Positions 25,270-32,848 of a stretch of 39,674 nt of DNA are shown piece by piece (positions within the stretch are counted from its first letter, which is position 1; every line of letters starts with the position of its first letter). This DNA comes from Verrucomicrobiota bacterium. GTDB lineage: Bacteria; Verrucomicrobiota; Verrucomicrobiia; Opitutales; Opitutaceae. The stretch spans positions 1-39,674 of the forward strand of contig JAFEGX010000052.1 in NCBI GenBank assembly GCA_018239675.1, written 5' to 3'. The notes beneath the pieces were generated by a model that was not told the DNA's origin, did not search any database, and was given only the letters and a program-made list of their open reading frames with translations. The translations under genes were made by a program, and so were the position numbers.

Positions 25270-25971
25270 TCACTTGCCCTCGGCCGCCCACTGCACCGCG
25301 GCGTCAAAGAGCTTCAGCCCGGCGTCGTTCAGCAGCGGAAAAGTGGTATTGTCGAGGAAGAGCATCACCCGGCGGGCCGGCGCGAGGTTCTCGCCGTCCA
25401 TCGTGGCGCCGCGCTCGTAGGCGAACAGCGGCGACTTTCCGAGTTCGCCGGGCAGCGTTGCGATGACGATCGCGCCCGGACCCGGCCGGCCCCAGTTCAT
25501 CGGCCCGCCCTTCTGCACCACATTGAGCAGCCCGGCCGGCAGGCCGGCGGACAACGCCTGCGGGGCGTTCACCATCCAGAGATAGCGGTTCTTGCCCTCC
25601 TTGGTGCCGAAATCGGTCTCCTCCTTTTTCCCGGTCAGACCCATGTGCGGAAGAATGTAAGCCTCCCAGGTGACCACCGGGACGGGAACGGACTTGAACT
25701 TGCCCTCGACCACATGGGCGCTGACGCCGGAGGAAATGACGACGACATCCTGACCCGCGACATTCAGCGGGTCCCGTTGGTCCGCGAACGTGACGACGTA
25801 ACCGAGCGCCCGGAGATGCTCCTGCGCCTTGGCATCAGCCGCGACGATTTCCGGCGCGGCCTTGGCCTGGCTGACGAACAGGACATGGTGGCCGGCGGCC
25901 AAGGCCGAGGACCGGAATCCGGCTGAGGCCAGCAGGAGCGCGAGCCCCAGGCGCGGGAAGAAGATTTTCAT
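25270..25971 (-). CDS. secreted ThuA/GATase1-like protein of unknown function
   Basis: A 233-residue protein with a signal peptide (about 1-26, ending SALAAG). The mature part starts HHVLFVSQAK and alternates strands and helices (LRALGYVVTFADQ, DVVVISSGVSAHVV, PVPVVTWEAYILPHMGL). It closes with MLFLDNTTFPLLNDAGLKLF, a layout like ThuA/glutamine-amidotransferase-like Rossmann folds. No catalytic Cys-His-Glu triad is evident. It lies 19 bases behind the 2HCT transporter gene with AGGAA before the ATG, so it is the last gene of that unit. The assignment is fold-level only. Confidence 0.55.
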   Translation of the reverse strand: MKIFFPRLGLALLLASAGFRSSALAAGHHVLFVSQAKAAPEIVAADAKAQEHLRALGYVVTFADQRDPLNVAGQDVVVISSGVSAHVVEGKFKSVPVPVVTWEAYILPHMGLTGKKEETDFGTKEGKNRYLWMVNAPQALSAGLPAGLLNVVQKGGPMNWGRPGPGAIVIATLPGELGKSPLFAYERGATMDGENLAPARRVMLFLDNTTFPLLNDAGLKLFDAAVQWAAEGK

Positions 25972-25990
25972 GGTGTTCCTGGGGGAGGGT

Positions 25991-27352
25991 TCACGCCAGC
26001 CACCGCAGAGCGACCAGCGCGAGCGTGACGGTGATGGCGCCGCCGATGCGGGTGGCGATCTGGGCGAACGGCATCAGCTGCATGCGGTTCGCCGCGGTGA
26101 GGATGGCAACGTCGCCGGTGCCGCCCTGGCCACTGTGGCAGGCATTCACGATCGCGGCCTCGATGGGATAAAGCTTCACCCAGCGACCCACAAAGTAGCC
26201 GGTGGTCATGAGGGTCGTGACCGTCGCGACAATCGTCGCAAGATTCGCCGGATGGAGCGCCTCCATCAGTTTGTCCCACGGCGTGAGGGCGACGCCGATC
26301 GCGAACAGCAGCGGGTACGTGACAGCGGTGCGGAAGAACTTGTAGACCACGCCCGCGCCCTGCTGCAGGGCGGGCGGCACCGCCATCGCGAGCTTCACCA
26401 CGACGGCGAAGAACAGCATGACGACGGGCGCCGGGAGCCGGTAGGCCTCGGGCGGTAGCGTGCCGGCGGCGACGCCGAGCAGGTAGAGGGTGATGGCGAT
26501 GCTCGCGCCGGCGGCGATGTGGCTGACGTCCATGTGGCCGGTGATCTCCTCCTGCTGCGGATGGAGGTCGTCCTGCTCGCCCGGCTGCAGCCGGCCCTCG
26601 CCCGTGAGGTGCGGGAACCGCTTGCCGAGGAAGTTCAGCGTGCCGGAGAGGAGAATCGCGGTGAGGCTGCCGAACATGACGGGCGGCAGCACGCGGGCGA
26701 ATTCGTCGCCCTGCCTGAGGTGCAGGATCTCCGAGTAGCCGACGGACAGCGGGATCGCGCCCTCGCCCACGCCGCCACCCATGATGGGCACCACGATGTA
26801 GAAGAACGTGTGCTTCGCGCCGAGCCCGAGCAGCATGCCCGCGCCCGTGCCGACGAGGGCGGCGGCGACCGAGCCCGCCGCGAGCGGAATGAAGATCTTG
26901 AGGAAGCCCCGGATCAACACCGTGCGATCCATGCTGAGGATGGAGCCGACGATGATGCTCGCGATGAACAGATAGAGGAAGTTGGTCGCCTTGGTGAAAT
27001 CGGTGACCGTCTGGATGATCACCTTCGGCACGAGATTGTTGAAGGCCAGATAGGACGGGATGAACGTGGCGAAGATGGCGGCGCCGCCGATCTCCTTGAT
27101 GACCGGCAGGCGCTTGCCGAGCTCGGCACACACAAAACCGCCGACCGCCAGCACGGCCAGCATCGTGCAGACGTCGTTGGGGGTCTTGCCCGAGGCGGGG
27201 AATTTTCCGGCATAGATGAACGCCGTGAGCACCGACACCAGAATCACCAGCACGGGCACGGGCAGGACGCCGACGCGGGTCTCCATCAGTTTCCACCAGC
27301 CATCGGGCCAGAAACGGGAGGCGACGGGTGCGGAGCCGGGGGGATTTTTCAT
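25991..27352 (-). CDS. 2-hydroxycarboxylate transporter (citrate/malate type, 2HCT family)
   Basis: A 453-residue inner-membrane carrier with about 11 TM helices. The two diagnostic re-entrant loops of CitS/CimH/MleP are present: GGGVGEGAIPLSVGYSE in the first half and CHSGQGGTGDVAILTAANR in the second, followed by FAQIATRIGGA with the conserved substrate-binding arginine. Members move citrate, malate or lactate as Na+ or H+ symport, or by exchange; the sequence does not decide direction or substrate. The ATG at 27352 is used; the open frame extends further upstream through the neighbouring gene. It stands 50 bases behind a small membrane-protein gene in the unit with operator C upstream. Confidence 0.92.
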   Translation of the reverse strand: MKNPPGSAPVASRFWPDGWWKLMETRVGVLPVPVLVILVSVLTAFIYAGKFPASGKTPNDVCTMLAVLAVGGFVCAELGKRLPVIKEIGGAAIFATFIPSYLAFNNLVPKVIIQTVTDFTKATNFLYLFIASIIVGSILSMDRTVLIRGFLKIFIPLAAGSVAAALVGTGAGMLLGLGAKHTFFYIVVPIMGGGVGEGAIPLSVGYSEILHLRQGDEFARVLPPVMFGSLTAILLSGTLNFLGKRFPHLTGEGRLQPGEQDDLHPQQEEITGHMDVSHIAAGASIAITLYLLGVAAGTLPPEAYRLPAPVVMLFFAVVVKLAMAVPPALQQGAGVVYKFFRTAVTYPLLFAIGVALTPWDKLMEALHPANLATIVATVTTLMTTGYFVGRWVKLYPIEAAIVNACHSGQGGTGDVAILTAANRMQLMPFAQIATRIGGAITVTLALVALRWLA

Positions 27353-27402
27353 GGGGAAGTAAGGGCGCAGCGACCGGCCAAGCGGGGTGTTTCCGGCGCT
27401 GC

Positions 27403-27966
27403 TCAGTTCTTCGGTGAGTCTTTCCGGGGGCGTGAAACCATGGCAATGATCAGGAGGACGAGCACGGCCAGGGTGGCCACAACAAATGCCCCGGAGGATG
27501 ACATGGCCAGCCATCGCAACGACTCCTTGGCCGCCTTGGTGCCGCCGAGGCCGGGAGCACGCAGGCCGGCCCACATCCAGAAAGCCGAATATCCGAGTCC
27601 GCCTGCGCCAAGTCCGATTCCAATAAGCCAGGCTGCCAGCCGCGGCGGATTCAGGAAGCCCACCACCAGCATGAGCGCAAATGCCGTGGTCCCCATGCCG
27701 CCCGCGTGCAGGTGGGCGCGACGGATGAAGTTCCAGGCGTTGCCGAGCACCACTTTGATGGCGGCATCATCTCCGTTGTAGGCCGTGAGCCGCACCGCCG
27801 CCGCCGAAGTCTTGAGCTGGTTTTGGATGGCTTCCTCGTTGAGCCCGAAAAAAACGCCCATGCCCTGGCCGTACAGGATGGTCAGGATCGCCAACCCGAG
27901 GCCGAGCAACGCGGAACGCAGGCCGGGCGCGAGCAGCGTGCCCGGGGTTGACCCGGGAGGGTTCAT
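27403..27966 (-). CDS. small membrane protein of unknown function
   Basis: A 187-residue protein with about four TM helices (around 17-37, 78-100, 108-130, 150-172). A motif RRAHLHAGGMGTTAFALML precedes the second helix and contains two histidines near a membrane edge, reminiscent of haem- or quinone-site motifs in other small membrane proteins, but I do not recognise the family. Its ATG overlaps the stop of the cytochrome b gene (ATGA, 27963-27966), suggesting a two-subunit complex. Confidence 0.7.
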   Translation of the reverse strand: MNPPGSTPGTLLAPGLRSALLGLGLAILTILYGQGMGVFFGLNEEAIQNQLKTSAAAVRLTAYNGDDAAIKVVLGNAWNFIRRAHLHAGGMGTTAFALMLVVGFLNPPRLAAWLIGIGLGAGGLGYSAFWMWAGLRAPGLGGTKAAKESLRWLAMSSSGAFVVATLAVLVLLIIAMVSRPRKDSPKN

Positions 27967-28607
27967 TGCCGGCCCTCCAGTTCGCGAGACCAGGCGGGGC
28001 GGCGCAGGCGGGCCCAGCCGCTGGTGACGGTCCCCTTCACCATGGAAGCGAACGTGCCGGGCTCGCCGATCGTGGCCTTGTAGACGTGAATCAACAGGCT
28101 GCCGGACATGATCACGCTCACCACCCGGTGGCTGGTGCGGGCGACCACATAAACTTCCCGCGGCATCCAGGGCTCGCGCCGCCACCACCACACCAAGCCG
28201 GTGACCAGCAGGTAAGCCGTGCTGGCGATGAAGGCCCAGAAATAGAGCTTCTGGCCACCGTTGAAAAATCCCGTGTCAGGCGGAGGCAGCTGATCCGGCC
28301 GCATGGCATGATCCCGAATGTGCCGGACAAAATAGGTGTCCGTCGTGGTCCACCGCATGCGCTTGCGCCACAGGAAAAAGATGGGCAGGGCGAAAGCGGC
28401 CAGCGCCAGCCCGGCCAAAAAATGCATGGCGATCGTGCTGTGCTCCCCGCCGAAATACGGCACCGCCCACTTCAGGATGCTGGACCAGTAGAGCGTCAGG
28501 CCCGTGGCCATCGCCAGGATGAAGCAAAGCGCGATCAACCAGTGGACGACGCGGACAGAAAACGGGTGGCGGGGTATTTCCTTCTCGAGATCAGGAGAAC
28601 GGTCCAT
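27963..28607 (-). CDS. cytochrome b subunit (FdnI / Ni-Fe hydrogenase cytochrome b family)
   Basis: A 214-residue di-haem membrane cytochrome with four TM helices. Haem-ligand candidates are His22 (VRVVHWLIALCF), a histidine in STIAMHFLAGLAL and two in RTSHRVVSVIMSGSLLIHVYKA, as in formate dehydrogenase gamma. No formate dehydrogenase, hydrogenase or other catalytic subunit lies in the window, so the electron donor is unknown. It is the first gene of a four-gene unit (cytochrome b, small membrane protein, 2HCT carrier, ThuA-like) and lies 36 bases behind operator C. Confidence 0.85.
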   Translation of the reverse strand: MDRSPDLEKEIPRHPFSVRVVHWLIALCFILAMATGLTLYWSSILKWAVPYFGGEHSTIAMHFLAGLALAAFALPIFFLWRKRMRWTTTDTYFVRHIRDHAMRPDQLPPPDTGFFNGGQKLYFWAFIASTAYLLVTGLVWWWRREPWMPREVYVVARTSHRVVSVIMSGSLLIHVYKATIGEPGTFASMVKGTVTSGWARLRRPAWSRELEGRQ

Positions 28608-28626
28608 GGTGGGGTAAGGATGAGAC

Positions 28627-28669
28627 AGGGTGCGCCTCGTTTCTAAATCCGGCCTGAACCCCGCCTGAA
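28627..28669 (-). promoter_or_regulatory. operator C: CTAAA/CTGAA/CTGAA repeats at 11-bp spacing
   Basis: CTAAA (28643-28647), CTGAA (28654-28658) and CTGAA (28665-28669) are spaced exactly 11 bases. Toward the cytochrome b gene, TTTAG is followed by 10 bases and CACCCT (28632-28627). That is a poor -10 overall but has A and T at the two most conserved positions. The first copy is degenerate by one base. Confidence 0.6.
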
Positions 28670-28716
28670 TTTCCGTTCAGTCTCGAGCCCAGAGCGGCGG
28701 CGGTACAATTCGGTTT

Positions 28717-28921
28717 GCACAGGAGGGAACAGAGAGAATTGAGCTCAGACCTGGCACGCTCGCAGCGTCTTGGTATTCCCTGCCGGCCGGAAAGGAGTGG
28801 AGCTATTACTTTTTGGCACGGATAACGTGGTACAAAATCAATTCGAGCCGCCCAGAAGAAAACCGTGGAAGCTAAGCTCCACCGACCGCCCGTCCTCCGT
28901 TCCCTTCGTTAACTCCTGTGC
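28717..28921. repeat. decayed inverted repeat of the ACAGGAGG type
   Basis: The stretch 28670-28942 has no gene. GCACAGGAGGGAACAGAG (28717-28734) and an inverted, longer version (28894-28921) flank about 160 bases of lower-GC, non-coding sequence. The arms belong to the same family as the perfect repeat at 30100-30233; here the left arm looks shortened by an internal deletion. Confidence 0.5.
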
Positions 28922-28942
28922 AATCGGAATCGGGAGCCCTCC

Positions 28943-30052
28943 TCAGTCGAGCCGCGCGCGCTGCGCGGCGGCCACGTCGGCGGGCAGAGGGAGGTAATTG
29001 CCGTTGGCCACGATCGCCTCCTGGCCCTCGCGGCTGAGGATGTAACGCAGGAACTCGCGGAGCTTCGGGTCCACCGCTGTGGCCGGGCGCCGGTTGAGGT
29101 AAAAGTAGAGGTTGCGCACGAGCGGATAGGTGCGGTCCTGGAACGTGGCCCGGCTCGGGACCACGTACGGACCGCCCGAGTCCACCGCGAGCGCGATCGG
29201 CTTCGGGCCCGGCACCTTGGCGGCCTGCGGAACGATGGTCCAGGCGATGCCGTAGCGGTCATTCAGCAGTTCCTCCTTTAGCATGTACTGCACTCCACCC
29301 CGCTGCTCCGCGCGATCGTCGTCGTCGATCATCTTGCTCCCGGTTTCCACGTAGCCGCGGTAGTTCGGGTTCCACTTGTCACTGTTGTGGAGCACGCGGA
29401 GCTGGAAGAACCGTGTCGTGCCCGACGGCGCGTGACCGTAGGTGTGGATGGGCTGGTCCGCCCACTCCCCTTTCAGGCCCAGCTCGCCCCAGGTGCGGAT
29501 GTTGCCCTGCGGCCCACGCGCCGCCTTGAGGTCCCACTTGAAGCCGCGCAGGGCGCCGTTCCGCTCCGCGCCGAAAATTCCGTCAAGCTGTCGCAGCGTG
29601 AGTCCGGTCAGCGGGTTGTCGGGATGCACATACACCACGATGCCCGGCGACCGGCCTTCGACGTCATAGGTGCCCGACGCTACCGTGATGTCGGTCGCGT
29701 GGTAGCCGTAGACTTCAAAGAATGACAGCAGCTCCGTGATCGCCGGCTCGCCGCCATCTGGCGCGAGGTCGGTGACGCCGGTCACGAGCGCCGCGAACGC
29801 CGCGTCACTGGTCGGCAGCGTGTCCTGGAACGTCACATCCGGATGGTACTTCCGAAAGCCGTCCTCCCAGATCTTCAGCAGCCCGCCGAAGGCAAAGCCG
29901 TAGTTGCGGATGACGCCGGACACGCGCTGCTGCGGCACGTAGTCCGGCAGTCCGCTGAGGTCGAACTCGCCAGCCCGGGCCGAATGCGCCAGGGCGGCGA
30001 GGATGATGCCGAACGCTACGCGATGAACCAGAGTGCGACTGAAACGGTACAT
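28943..30052 (-). CDS. PstS-like periplasmic binding protein 2 (keeps an SGT loop)
   Basis: A 369-residue secreted protein; signal peptide about 1-27 (AHSARAG). The mature part opens with the array's shared entry LSGLPDYVPQQRVSGVIRNYG, given here in part, followed by DLAPDGGEP, VYVHPDNPLTGLTLRQLDGIF, RTWGELGLKGEWADQPIH and the C-terminal LREFLRYILSREGQEAIV with NYLPL. At the phosphate-loop position it reads HAPSGTTRFFQ, the closest in the array to the PstS Ser-Gly-Thr loop, so it is the best candidate for real phosphate or oxyanion binding. It is the last binding-protein gene on this strand, separated from the upstream genes by a 225-base gap with a hairpin repeat, and may be transcribed on its own. 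Confidence 0.85.
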   Translation of the reverse strand: MYRFSRTLVHRVAFGIILAALAHSARAGEFDLSGLPDYVPQQRVSGVIRNYGFAFGGLLKIWEDGFRKYHPDVTFQDTLPTSDAAFAALVTGVTDLAPDGGEPAITELLSFFEVYGYHATDITVASGTYDVEGRSPGIVVYVHPDNPLTGLTLRQLDGIFGAERNGALRGFKWDLKAARGPQGNIRTWGELGLKGEWADQPIHTYGHAPSGTTRFFQLRVLHNSDKWNPNYRGYVETGSKMIDDDDRAEQRGGVQYMLKEELLNDRYGIAWTIVPQAAKVPGPKPIALAVDSGGPYVVPSRATFQDRTYPLVRNLYFYLNRRPATAVDPKLREFLRYILSREGQEAIVANGNYLPLPADVAAAQRARLD

Positions 30053-30099
30053 GGGAATGGGTAGCTAGTGCCGATAAGCCGAGCGTGGCGGATGTTCAC

Positions 30100-30233
30100 T
30101 TCACAGGAGGCAACGGAGGGAACAGAGGAGAGAAACCTCTGATTCACGTTAATGGTTCCGAGCCGATTTGGTGCGGATTAGCGAACATTAGCGGTTGCCC
30201 ATCTCCTCTGTTCCCTCCGTTGCCTCCTGTGAA
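30100..30233. repeat. perfect 32-bp inverted repeat
   Basis: Arms 30100-30131 and 30202-30233 are exact inverted copies over 32 bases (core ACAGGAGGCAACGGAGGGAA), separated by 70 bases. The element fills most of the gap between two array genes. Its perfect arms suggest recent insertion or gene conversion, and as RNA it would form a very stable stem. No ORF of note lies inside. Confidence 0.85.
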
Positions 30234-30277
30234 ATCAATGATGGTCACAACACCGTTCAGAACAGTTTAGGTGAGTT

Positions 30278-30775
30278 TCAGTGCACGACCGTGAAAAGGG
30301 CGGCCAATGCCGGAATTTGCCGCGCCACCTGGTCGCGGATCGCCGTCGCCTCGGCCAGGTACTTCACCTGGTCCTCCCCGGCGCGGTACTTGAAAGCGAG
30401 GGCCAGCGCGCCGATCTCCCGGCCGCGCTGGTCGCGCAGCGGCAGCATGATCCCGAGTTTCGGGATCTTCAGGTTCGGCGAGATGATCGTCTCGCCCCGC
30501 GCGCCGACCTCGACATCGGGCGGGTCACTCCGCTTGCCGATCACATTCAGCGTGGACGCGATGATCGTCTGGGCCGCGCCGTCGGGCGGCACGCAATGCA
30601 TGCCTGCAGTGAGCAGCTCCGGATGGGTGGCCACCAGCCCATTCACGATCTTCTGCGCCAGGATGTGGTTGTCCGCAGCCAGGCCGTATCTGGACTCGGC
30701 TCCGTGGGCGGGCGCCAGCGCCAGGCCGGCGGCAAGCAGCAGTGGGACGAGGCGATGGGCCAGGGTTCTTTTCAT
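30278..30775 (-). CDS. small secreted protein inside the binding-protein array
   Basis: A 165-residue protein with a signal peptide (about 1-26, APAHGAES). The mature part contains ADNHILAQKIVNGLVATHPEL, here split, followed by GMHCVPPDGAAQTIIAST and LNVIGKRSD, then KLGIMLPLRDQRGREIGALAL and a helical C-terminus. The strand pattern with LPLRDQRGREIG resembles a single Cache/PDC-like sensor fold, but I do not recognise the family firmly. It is 16 bases behind the upstream binding-protein gene and so probably co-transcribed. Confidence 0.6.
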   Translation of the reverse strand: MKRTLAHRLVPLLLAAGLALAPAHGAESRYGLAADNHILAQKIVNGLVATHPELLTAGMHCVPPDGAAQTIIASTLNVIGKRSDPPDVEVGARGETIISPNLKIPKLGIMLPLRDQRGREIGALALAFKYRAGEDQVKYLAEATAIRDQVARQIPALAALFTVVH

Positions 30776-30791
30776 GCGGAAAGGTGAGGGT

Positions 30792-31787
30792 TCATTCGAC
30801 CAACCGGGCCTGCGCCGCGGCGGTCTCCGCGCGCAGCGGGAGATAACCCATCTCGGCGTTCGCCGCCCCCTGCCCTGGCGGACTGAGCACCAGGCGCAGG
30901 AAGTCGCGGACCACCGGACTGGCGGATCCGCCCGGCGGACGATGGAAGCAGGTCCAGACCGTGCGGGTCAGCGGATAGGTCCGGTCGACCAGGGTCTCCG
31001 CCGTCGGCAAGACCGCGGTCGCCGCAGCCGTGGCCTGCAATGCGACCAGCCGCACGCCGGGGACGTTACAGCCAAGCCACGCCACCGCCAGCCCGTCCGG
31101 GTCCCGGGCAAGCGCGGCGAGGATCTTTTCGCCGGCATCGTTTGACGATAGGCTCGTGTCGGACACCTCCGTCAATCGTTCCCACGGCGCGAACCGGCTG
31201 TCGCCGAGCACGACCTGACGGAAGAACCGTCCGGAGCCCGAAGTGAGGTCGGGCGCATAGAGGTGGATCGCGCGGCCGGTCCAGTCGCCGCCCAACCCGA
31301 GCTGGCCCCACGTGCGGATCGAGGTCGCGCCGCCGGTCTCGTCCGGCTGGAAAATCGCCGCCAGCTGGGAAAGCGAGAGTTTCGCCAGCGGGTTCGAGGG
31401 GTGGACGAAGATCGCGAGCGCGGGCGACCGGCCGGGACGGTCGAGGCTGCCGGTCAGGATGGCCACCTGGGTGGGACGGTAGCGGAAGACCCACTCAAAA
31501 GCCTGCACCTCGCTCGACGTGGGCTCGCGGCCCAGCAGCACCAGATTGGCCTGACCCGTGTAGAGTTCGGCCATGCCGGTGTCGCTGCCCGTCAGGCGCA
31601 CCTCCACCGGCACGCGCGGATGGCGGCGTTGAAACTCCGCCGCCCAGCGGTTGACGAGGGGAAGCAGCTCCGGATTCCCCGCGATGCGGAGAATTCCGTC
31701 GGCCGGCACGGGCGGAGGCAGCGCCTCCGGACCGGCCAAGGCGCGGATCGCGAGCACGCAAACGGCGAGAATCCGGCTTGGTCTCAT
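30792..31787 (-). CDS. PstS-like periplasmic binding protein 3 (short)
   Basis: The shortest copy, 331 residues, with a signal peptide (about 1-18, RALAGPE). It lacks the long N-terminal spacer of its neighbours and begins directly at the fold: GILRIAGNPELLPLVNRWAAEF. The loop SGSGRFFRQVVLGD is close to a canonical oxyanion loop, and RLTGSDTGMAELYTG keeps a second Ser/Thr-rich site, so of all copies this one and protein 2 look most able to bind phosphate. The signature reads RTWGQLGLGGDWTGRAIHLY. It is coupled to the upstream gene by ATGA (31784). Confidence 0.85.
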   Translation of the reverse strand: MRPSRILAVCVLAIRALAGPEALPPPVPADGILRIAGNPELLPLVNRWAAEFQRRHPRVPVEVRLTGSDTGMAELYTGQANLVLLGREPTSSEVQAFEWVFRYRPTQVAILTGSLDRPGRSPALAIFVHPSNPLAKLSLSQLAAIFQPDETGGATSIRTWGQLGLGGDWTGRAIHLYAPDLTSGSGRFFRQVVLGDSRFAPWERLTEVSDTSLSSNDAGEKILAALARDPDGLAVAWLGCNVPGVRLVALQATAAATAVLPTAETLVDRTYPLTRTVWTCFHRPPGGSASPVVRDFLRLVLSPPGQGAANAEMGYLPLRAETAAAQARLVE

Positions 31788-32848
31788 TGGAGGATCTCAA
31801 GCTGGCGGCGGACCGCCGCCGGACCAAGCGGCAGGTAGCCGCTCTCCCGCACGAGCAGCTCCTGACCCTCACGACTGAGCACAAACCGGAGAAACTCGCG
31901 GACCGCCGGCGCGACCGGCTGGCCGGGTGGCCGGTCAACATAGGCCGGGATGATCCGCACGAGCGGATAGGTCTGCGCGATCAGGTTTGCGGCCGTGGGG
32001 GGATAATACGGTTCGCCGGCGGCACGGGCGAGCGGCAGCGCCCGGACCGCGGGATTGGCATAGCGGACATTCGAGAGCGCGATGCCTGCCGGGTCCTCCG
32101 CCAGAGCGTCGAGGATGCGCTGCCCGTGGTCGTACTGGCTCCCGTCAGGACGCCTGAGGTGCGTGAATTCCCTCAGCGCCGGGTTCCAGCGGTGACTGTC
32201 CTCCAGCACGCGCTCGCGGAAGAACAGGGCGAAATCAACGTCGGCCTGCCAGCCGTACGGGCGGATCGGCCGGGCCTGCCATTCGCCGGTCAATCCGAGC
32301 CCGCCCCAGTTTCGGAGATTGCGCGGCCCGCGGCGATGCTCCGCCCCAAAAATCGCGTCCAGCTGGGCCAGCGTGAGGCCCGCGACGGGATTGTCGCGGT
32401 GCACAAAGACCATGTGCGCATAGTCGAAATAGTTCACGTCGAGACTGCCCGTCGCGATTTCGATTCCGGTGGGATCGTAGCCCTTCGCCCGGCGGAACGC
32501 CACGGCCGCCGCCGGGCTGATCTCCTCGCCGAGCAGCGCGAGGTCCCCCGCCCCGGTGTAGAGCGCGCCGATGGCGGAGGCGGTCCCATAGAGGTGGTTC
32601 TCAAACGTCACGCCGGGCTGCCGGCGCCGGAATCCGTCGATCCAGGCCGCCATGAGCCGGCCCATGAAGTCGCGCTTGGGACTGCCGTGGCCCCAGAGGC
32701 GGACCACACCCTGCACCTGGCCGCCAGGCGCATACGGCGCCAGCTGAGCCACCGCCCGTTCGGCCGCATCGGGCACGGCGACCCCGGCGGCAAGCGTGAA
32801 ACCCAGCACGCCAGGGATCAGAAAAAGGTGGGACCAGCGCCGCATCAC
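31784..32848 (-). CDS. PstS-like periplasmic binding protein 4
   Basis: A 354-residue secreted protein (signal peptide about 1-24). The entry block is LAPYAPGGQVQGVVRLWG, then DLALLGEEISP, VFVHRDNPVAGLTLAQLDAIF, RNWGGLGLTGEWQARPIRPYG and VREFLRFVLSREGQELLV with SGYLPL. The ligand loop reads QADVDFALFF: the phenylalanines survive but SGT is gone. ATGA overlaps join it to both neighbours. Confidence 0.83.
   Translation of the reverse strand: MMRRWSHLFLIPGVLGFTLAAGVAVPDAAERAVAQLAPYAPGGQVQGVVRLWGHGSPKRDFMGRLMAAWIDGFRRRQPGVTFENHLYGTASAIGALYTGAGDLALLGEEISPAAAVAFRRAKGYDPTGIEIATGSLDVNYFDYAHMVFVHRDNPVAGLTLAQLDAIFGAEHRRGPRNLRNWGGLGLTGEWQARPIRPYGWQADVDFALFFRERVLEDSHRWNPALREFTHLRRPDGSQYDHGQRILDALAEDPAGIALSNVRYANPAVRALPLARAAGEPYYPPTAANLIAQTYPLVRIIPAYVDRPPGQPVAPAVREFLRFVLSREGQELLVRESGYLPLGPAAVRRQLEILQ

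Noticed and set aside
30256..30281. TTCAG, TTTAG, TTCAG near the end of the small secreted protein gene
   Set aside because: Spacing is 10 and 11 rather than 11 and 11, one copy is degenerate, it overlaps a coding end, and the orientation is opposite to operators B-D relative to the next gene. It may be a decayed site but is not supported.
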